Below, piece by piece: positions 61,606-64,000 of a DNA stretch of 64,000 nt. The notes under the pieces were generated by a model. It did not search any database. It saw nothing but the letters and a program-made list of their open reading frames with translations, and was not told the DNA's origin. Positions within the stretch are counted from its first letter, which is position 1. The number at the start of each line of letters is the position of its first letter. This DNA is from JAJDTR01 sp965220415 (lineage in GTDB: Bacteria > Poribacteria > WGA-4E > JAJDTR01): assembly GCA_965220415.1 (NCBI GenBank), contig OZ244829.1, forward strand, positions 4,030,001-4,094,000, read 5' to 3'. The position numbers were made by a program, and so were the translations under genes.

Positions 61606-62505
61606 ATGATTCAACTCAGAAATATAACTACGACTATCGCATTGGCATTTGCGCTTGTCTGGATGTCCGGGTGCGGAGGCTGTAACCCCGAACCACTGCC
61701 ATCGGGCATGAGTCCCACGGAAGGGCCCGAAACAGGCGGGACAACCGTGCGGATCAGTGGCGAGAAGTTCGACATGAAAAACGGCGTCACCGTAACCTTC
61801 GGCGGCAAGAGCGCCCAAAGTGTAACCGTTCCAAGCAAGACCGAGATTACCGCCGTGACCCCCGCTGGCACCGCAGGCGATTCGGTGGCAGTCGTTGTGA
61901 CCAACAAGAAGAAAGTGGAGAAACCGGCAACGCTTTCGCAGAAGTTCACCTATACCGATGCAACGCCGCCGACCGTGACCTCGGTAGATCCGCCGGACGG
62001 CACGCTCATCTCCGAATACGAGGATTCGCTTAACGTGGGAAACACGATATCATTTACGTTTAGCGAAGACGTGGATAGCATGAGCGGGATGATATCCGTT
62101 ATGGTCGAGTCAACGCCCGAATCGATTAGTAAAGAATCGGGAGATGTTGCGGGCAGCGTGAGCGGCACGGGAAACATGGTCACGTTTACTTCCGATGAGC
62201 CGATGCGGGCAGGCCGCAAATATATGGTCACCGTGTCGGATTTCAAAGACGCAAAGGGTAACGCTCAAACAGCCAGTCACAGTTCCAGTTTCTCAGTCTC
62301 GTACCCGGAAAAGGTTCGCAAATATAGAGTTAAAGCAGGTGAAACACTCCCGATAATTGCCGGACGCCCCGAAGTTTACGACGACGCCAACCTTTGGAAA
62401 AGATTGGTCGAGGCAAATCAAGACGACTCCGACTTTAACCCGCGGCGCCTTAAAGCGGGCATGATGCTGTGGGTGCCGGATAGAGGACCGGCATGGGGAG
62501 ACTAA
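61606..62505 (+). CDS. Lipoprotein with IPT/TIG, Ig-like and LysM domains
   Basis: 299 residues from ATG 61606 (AGGAG 10-11 nt upstream; the longer frame includes the promoter). Lipobox WMSGC. An IPT/TIG domain (SPTEGPETGGTTVRISGEKF, about 38-110), a Big_5-like Ig domain (TPPTVTSVDPPDG, FTFSEDVDSMSG) and a C-terminal LysM-like segment (KYRVKAGETLPIIAGRPEVY then DDANLWKRLVEANQDD) that would bind peptidoglycan. Likely tethers the outer membrane to the wall. Its own promoter and terminator mark it as a single-gene transcript. Confidence 0.8.
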   Translation: MIQLRNITTTIALAFALVWMSGCGGCNPEPLPSGMSPTEGPETGGTTVRISGEKFDMKNGVTVTFGGKSAQSVTVPSKTEITAVTPAGTAGDSVAVVVTNKKKVEKPATLSQKFTYTDATPPTVTSVDPPDGTLISEYEDSLNVGNTISFTFSEDVDSMSGMISVMVESTPESISKESGDVAGSVSGTGNMVTFTSDEPMRAGRKYMVTVSDFKDAKGNAQTASHSSSFSVSYPEKVRKYRVKAGETLPIIAGRPEVYDDANLWKRLVEANQDDSDFNPRRLKAGMMLWVPDRGPAWGD

Positions 62506-62595
62506 ACCCATAAGAACCGAGTTTTTCACGCGAGTATGTCATCAGACCGTATCATGATGTGCTTTTGTCGTGTCAATACACTCCTGAGTCAGTTG

Positions 62596-62623
62596 AAGGA
62601 GGGGAGAGATTCCCCTCCTTTTT
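62596..62623 (+). terminator. Rho-independent terminator after the LysM lipoprotein
   Basis: GGAGGGGA, GAGAT, TCCCCTCC, TTTTT, 91 bp after the stop. A solitary family D left end (AAGAACCGAGTTTTTC) precedes it at 62511. Confidence 0.8.
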
Positions 62624-62657
62624 CATTAGGAGTCACTCTCTACGTGTAATCACAATC

Positions 62658-63794
62658 CTACCGCTCGTAACCCGTCAATTCGACATAGCCATGACCGTTT
62701 GAGGGCTGTCCGCTAATTGTTCCTTCCACGGATACGGCGCCTTCCCAATACGTAAAACCGCTGGACAGTTCCTGATTCGGAATTAGCGGATCAATGTGCA
62801 ATTCGATACTAAGAGACGGGAATTCCACCTGCCAACCGGAAGGGTAACTAATTTCGGTCTCCGGACTTTTCCAGCCCCCTGTCGCCGTCACCGTGAATTC
62901 CCCCGGTCGGATTAAAACCTGCCGCCCGTCGGCGTACGAAACTGTTCCCTCGAAGATGCCGATTTCGCCGCCTTCGCTTTTACGCAATCGACCAAACATC
63001 AGGGCGGAGCCATCGTCGAGTTGCAGTCCGAACCAATCCCAGCCAACCACGCCTTTGCTGAGCGCGCTTGTCCCGAATTCGTGATCCATCCAACTCTTGC
63101 CCGTAACATCATACGTTTCTCCACGACTGATTACTGTACCCTTCGTGTCCAGCCCGACGAGACTGTAGTAGTGATTCGCGTTCCCATGCTCGGGTCCCTT
63201 TTGGCTCAACCCCTGCAGTCCGTGCAGCAGGGGTGGGCGTGTTTCCCGCAGTTTCAAATCGATTGCAATACGCGGCTCAATCTGGTCGTCAACTGCTTGC
63301 AAACGAAAAACACTTGCACTATCCTGAGTTGCCGACCAATCTTCAAGCCAAACCTCGTAGGTAGGTTCCCCCTGTGCGCCAGCCAATCCGCCTGCTCCTC
63401 GGCTATATCGTTCAAAACTGGTGTGCGTCTTTGCCTTAACGTCGGTTAGGGCGAAATGCGCCATGTAAATCTGATTTGTTCCCAGACGCGATTTCCGTAC
63501 ATGCATCTCCGCCGCCAGCGCCCTTCGGAAAAAGGTGAGTTGATAACCGAACTCTCTCCCGCCCTCGGTCTTCAGGTTGCCGGTATAGTACCACCACTCG
63601 GTTTTGTAGTCGGGATGCGGTCCGTGGTCCGTGGGAAACACAAAATCCATGGGTTCGACTGCACGAGCAAAGTCCCCCTCGCTTTCGCCGCTTAGCATTT
63701 CAACAATATTCTGCCGGTTCGTGTCTTCTGTACCGTGGGCGCATACAGTTAGAGTGAGAATAATCGTGGCGGAAAATGTTAGCGGTTTGTTCAT
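62658..63794 (-). CDS. Exported AttH/CrtC-type lipocalin-like protein
   Basis: 378 residues with a signal peptide (LTFSATIILTLTVCAHG). FVFPTDHGPHPDYKTEWWYY followed by TGNLKTEGGREFGYQLTFFR is the signature of the AttH/CrtC (carotenoid 1,2-hydratase/lipocalin-9) family, and SWMDHEFGTSALSKGVVGWD with WFGLQLDDGSALMF is the second conserved block. The family includes hydratases and uncharacterised predicted hydrolases of the ABC-export-linked LolE-like clusters. Here it has no neighbour of that kind. An enzymatic role on lipids or terpenoids is possible. Confidence 0.85.
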   Translation of the reverse strand: MNKPLTFSATIILTLTVCAHGTEDTNRQNIVEMLSGESEGDFARAVEPMDFVFPTDHGPHPDYKTEWWYYTGNLKTEGGREFGYQLTFFRRALAAEMHVRKSRLGTNQIYMAHFALTDVKAKTHTSFERYSRGAGGLAGAQGEPTYEVWLEDWSATQDSASVFRLQAVDDQIEPRIAIDLKLRETRPPLLHGLQGLSQKGPEHGNANHYYSLVGLDTKGTVISRGETYDVTGKSWMDHEFGTSALSKGVVGWDWFGLQLDDGSALMFGRLRKSEGGEIGIFEGTVSYADGRQVLIRPGEFTVTATGGWKSPETEISYPSGWQVEFPSLSIELHIDPLIPNQELSSGFTYWEGAVSVEGTISGQPSNGHGYVELTGYER

Positions 63795-63866
63795 CGGTTA
63801 CAAGTAGGAGGTACGGAGAAAACTGATAAGCAATCTTCTGAATTAATTTCGTGTTTCAGGACTCTT

Positions 63867-63894
63867 GTAGGGAATAACGATCGTTATTCCCTAC
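63867..63894. repeat. Family E perfect palindrome (GTAGGGAATAACGA arm)
   Basis: GTAGGGAATAACGA followed by its exact reverse complement. Same frame as the 7502 and 63942 copies but with a different arm, changed on both sides. Confidence 0.6.
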
Positions 63895-63941
63895 ATTCGT
63901 ATTTTCTCCTGCATCTTTGTCTCTTTCCATAAATTAGGCAA

Positions 63942-63969
63942 GTAGGGAACGCAGATCTGCGCTCCCTAC
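63942..63969. repeat. Family E near-perfect palindrome
   Basis: GTAGGGAACGCAGA and TCTGCGCTCCCTAC, one mismatch from the copy at 7502. Confidence 0.55.
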
Positions 63970-64000
63970 AATCTAAACCGCGTGAGCCCAATAATTCTAT

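Overview
The window most resembles a genome fragment of Candidatus Poribacteria or a closely related marine or sponge-associated lineage. This is inferred from gene content, not from a marker gene. The signs are a Gfo/Idh dehydrogenase, cupin, phytanoyl-CoA dioxygenase, LLM monooxygenase, CehA/McbA-type protein, sulfatase and BNR sialidases side by side, LRR proteins with C-terminal dockerin repeats, LamG proteins, and intergenic spaces packed with short palindromic repeats. No rRNA, tRNA or CRISPR array was seen.

Layout. 1-350: start of an Rpn/YhgA-type nuclease running off the left edge. 656-6907 (minus): a probable operon transcribed as LLM oxidoreductase, HpcH/HpaI aldolase, GH20-like hexosaminidase, small protein, cupin, Gfo/Idh dehydrogenase. 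7559-10041 (minus): a CehA/McbA-type protein broken by one frameshift. 10543-15857 (minus): AAA ATPase/PD-(D/E)XK protein, iron-type dehydrogenase, enolase-superfamily dehydratase. 17118-22651 (minus): two paralogous secreted LRR/hydrolase-like/dockerin proteins and an alpha-helical protein. 23287-25034 (plus): LamG protein and an HTH protein. 25.0-27.3 kb: repeats plus an IS5 transposase relic. 27316-31881 (plus): four envelope genes. 32609-34355: dtd and PhyH. 34862-37975 (plus): two LamG paralogues and a sialidase, with a strong promoter in front and a terminator behind. 38883-46054: a polytopic membrane protein, then minus-strand sulfatase-like, sialidase and FG-GAP genes. 47514-53335 (plus): a membrane-microdomain operon of three NfeD-type proteins, a TM coiled-coil protein built from 14 hendecad repeats, two FloA flotillins and a membrane-anchored proline-rich protein. 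53343-59842 (minus): an NtrY/NtrC-like two-component pair separated by decaying copies of a nuclease plus response-regulator module. 59902-63794: dapA, a LysM lipoprotein and an AttH/CrtC-type protein.

How the genes work together. The sialidases, GH20-like enzyme, sulfatase-like protein, LamG and dockerin proteins with sugar-acid enzymes (enolase-superfamily dehydratase, HpcH/HpaI aldolase, Gfo/Idh) suggest outer-surface breakdown of sulfated or sialylated glycans and catabolism of the released sugars. The NfeD/flotillin operon is a separate membrane-organisation unit.

Repeats. I separate several dispersed families: A (ends AGAACCTGTTTGAA), B (about 285 bp, ends GGGATCAA-TTAAG), C (AGTGTTACTTG/CAAGTAACACT with CCAGAGG hairpins), D (AGAAACCGAGTTTTT hairpins), E (GTAGG...CCTAC palindromes with changing arms), F (225 bp, ends TTAGCTCGACTTTGTACA), I (137 bp, TA target duplication) and a 34-36 bp unit, here called U36, that is inserted inside members of the other families. 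Empty and filled versions of the same site within this window let several insertions be defined to within a few bases. U36 is the most unusual element I see.
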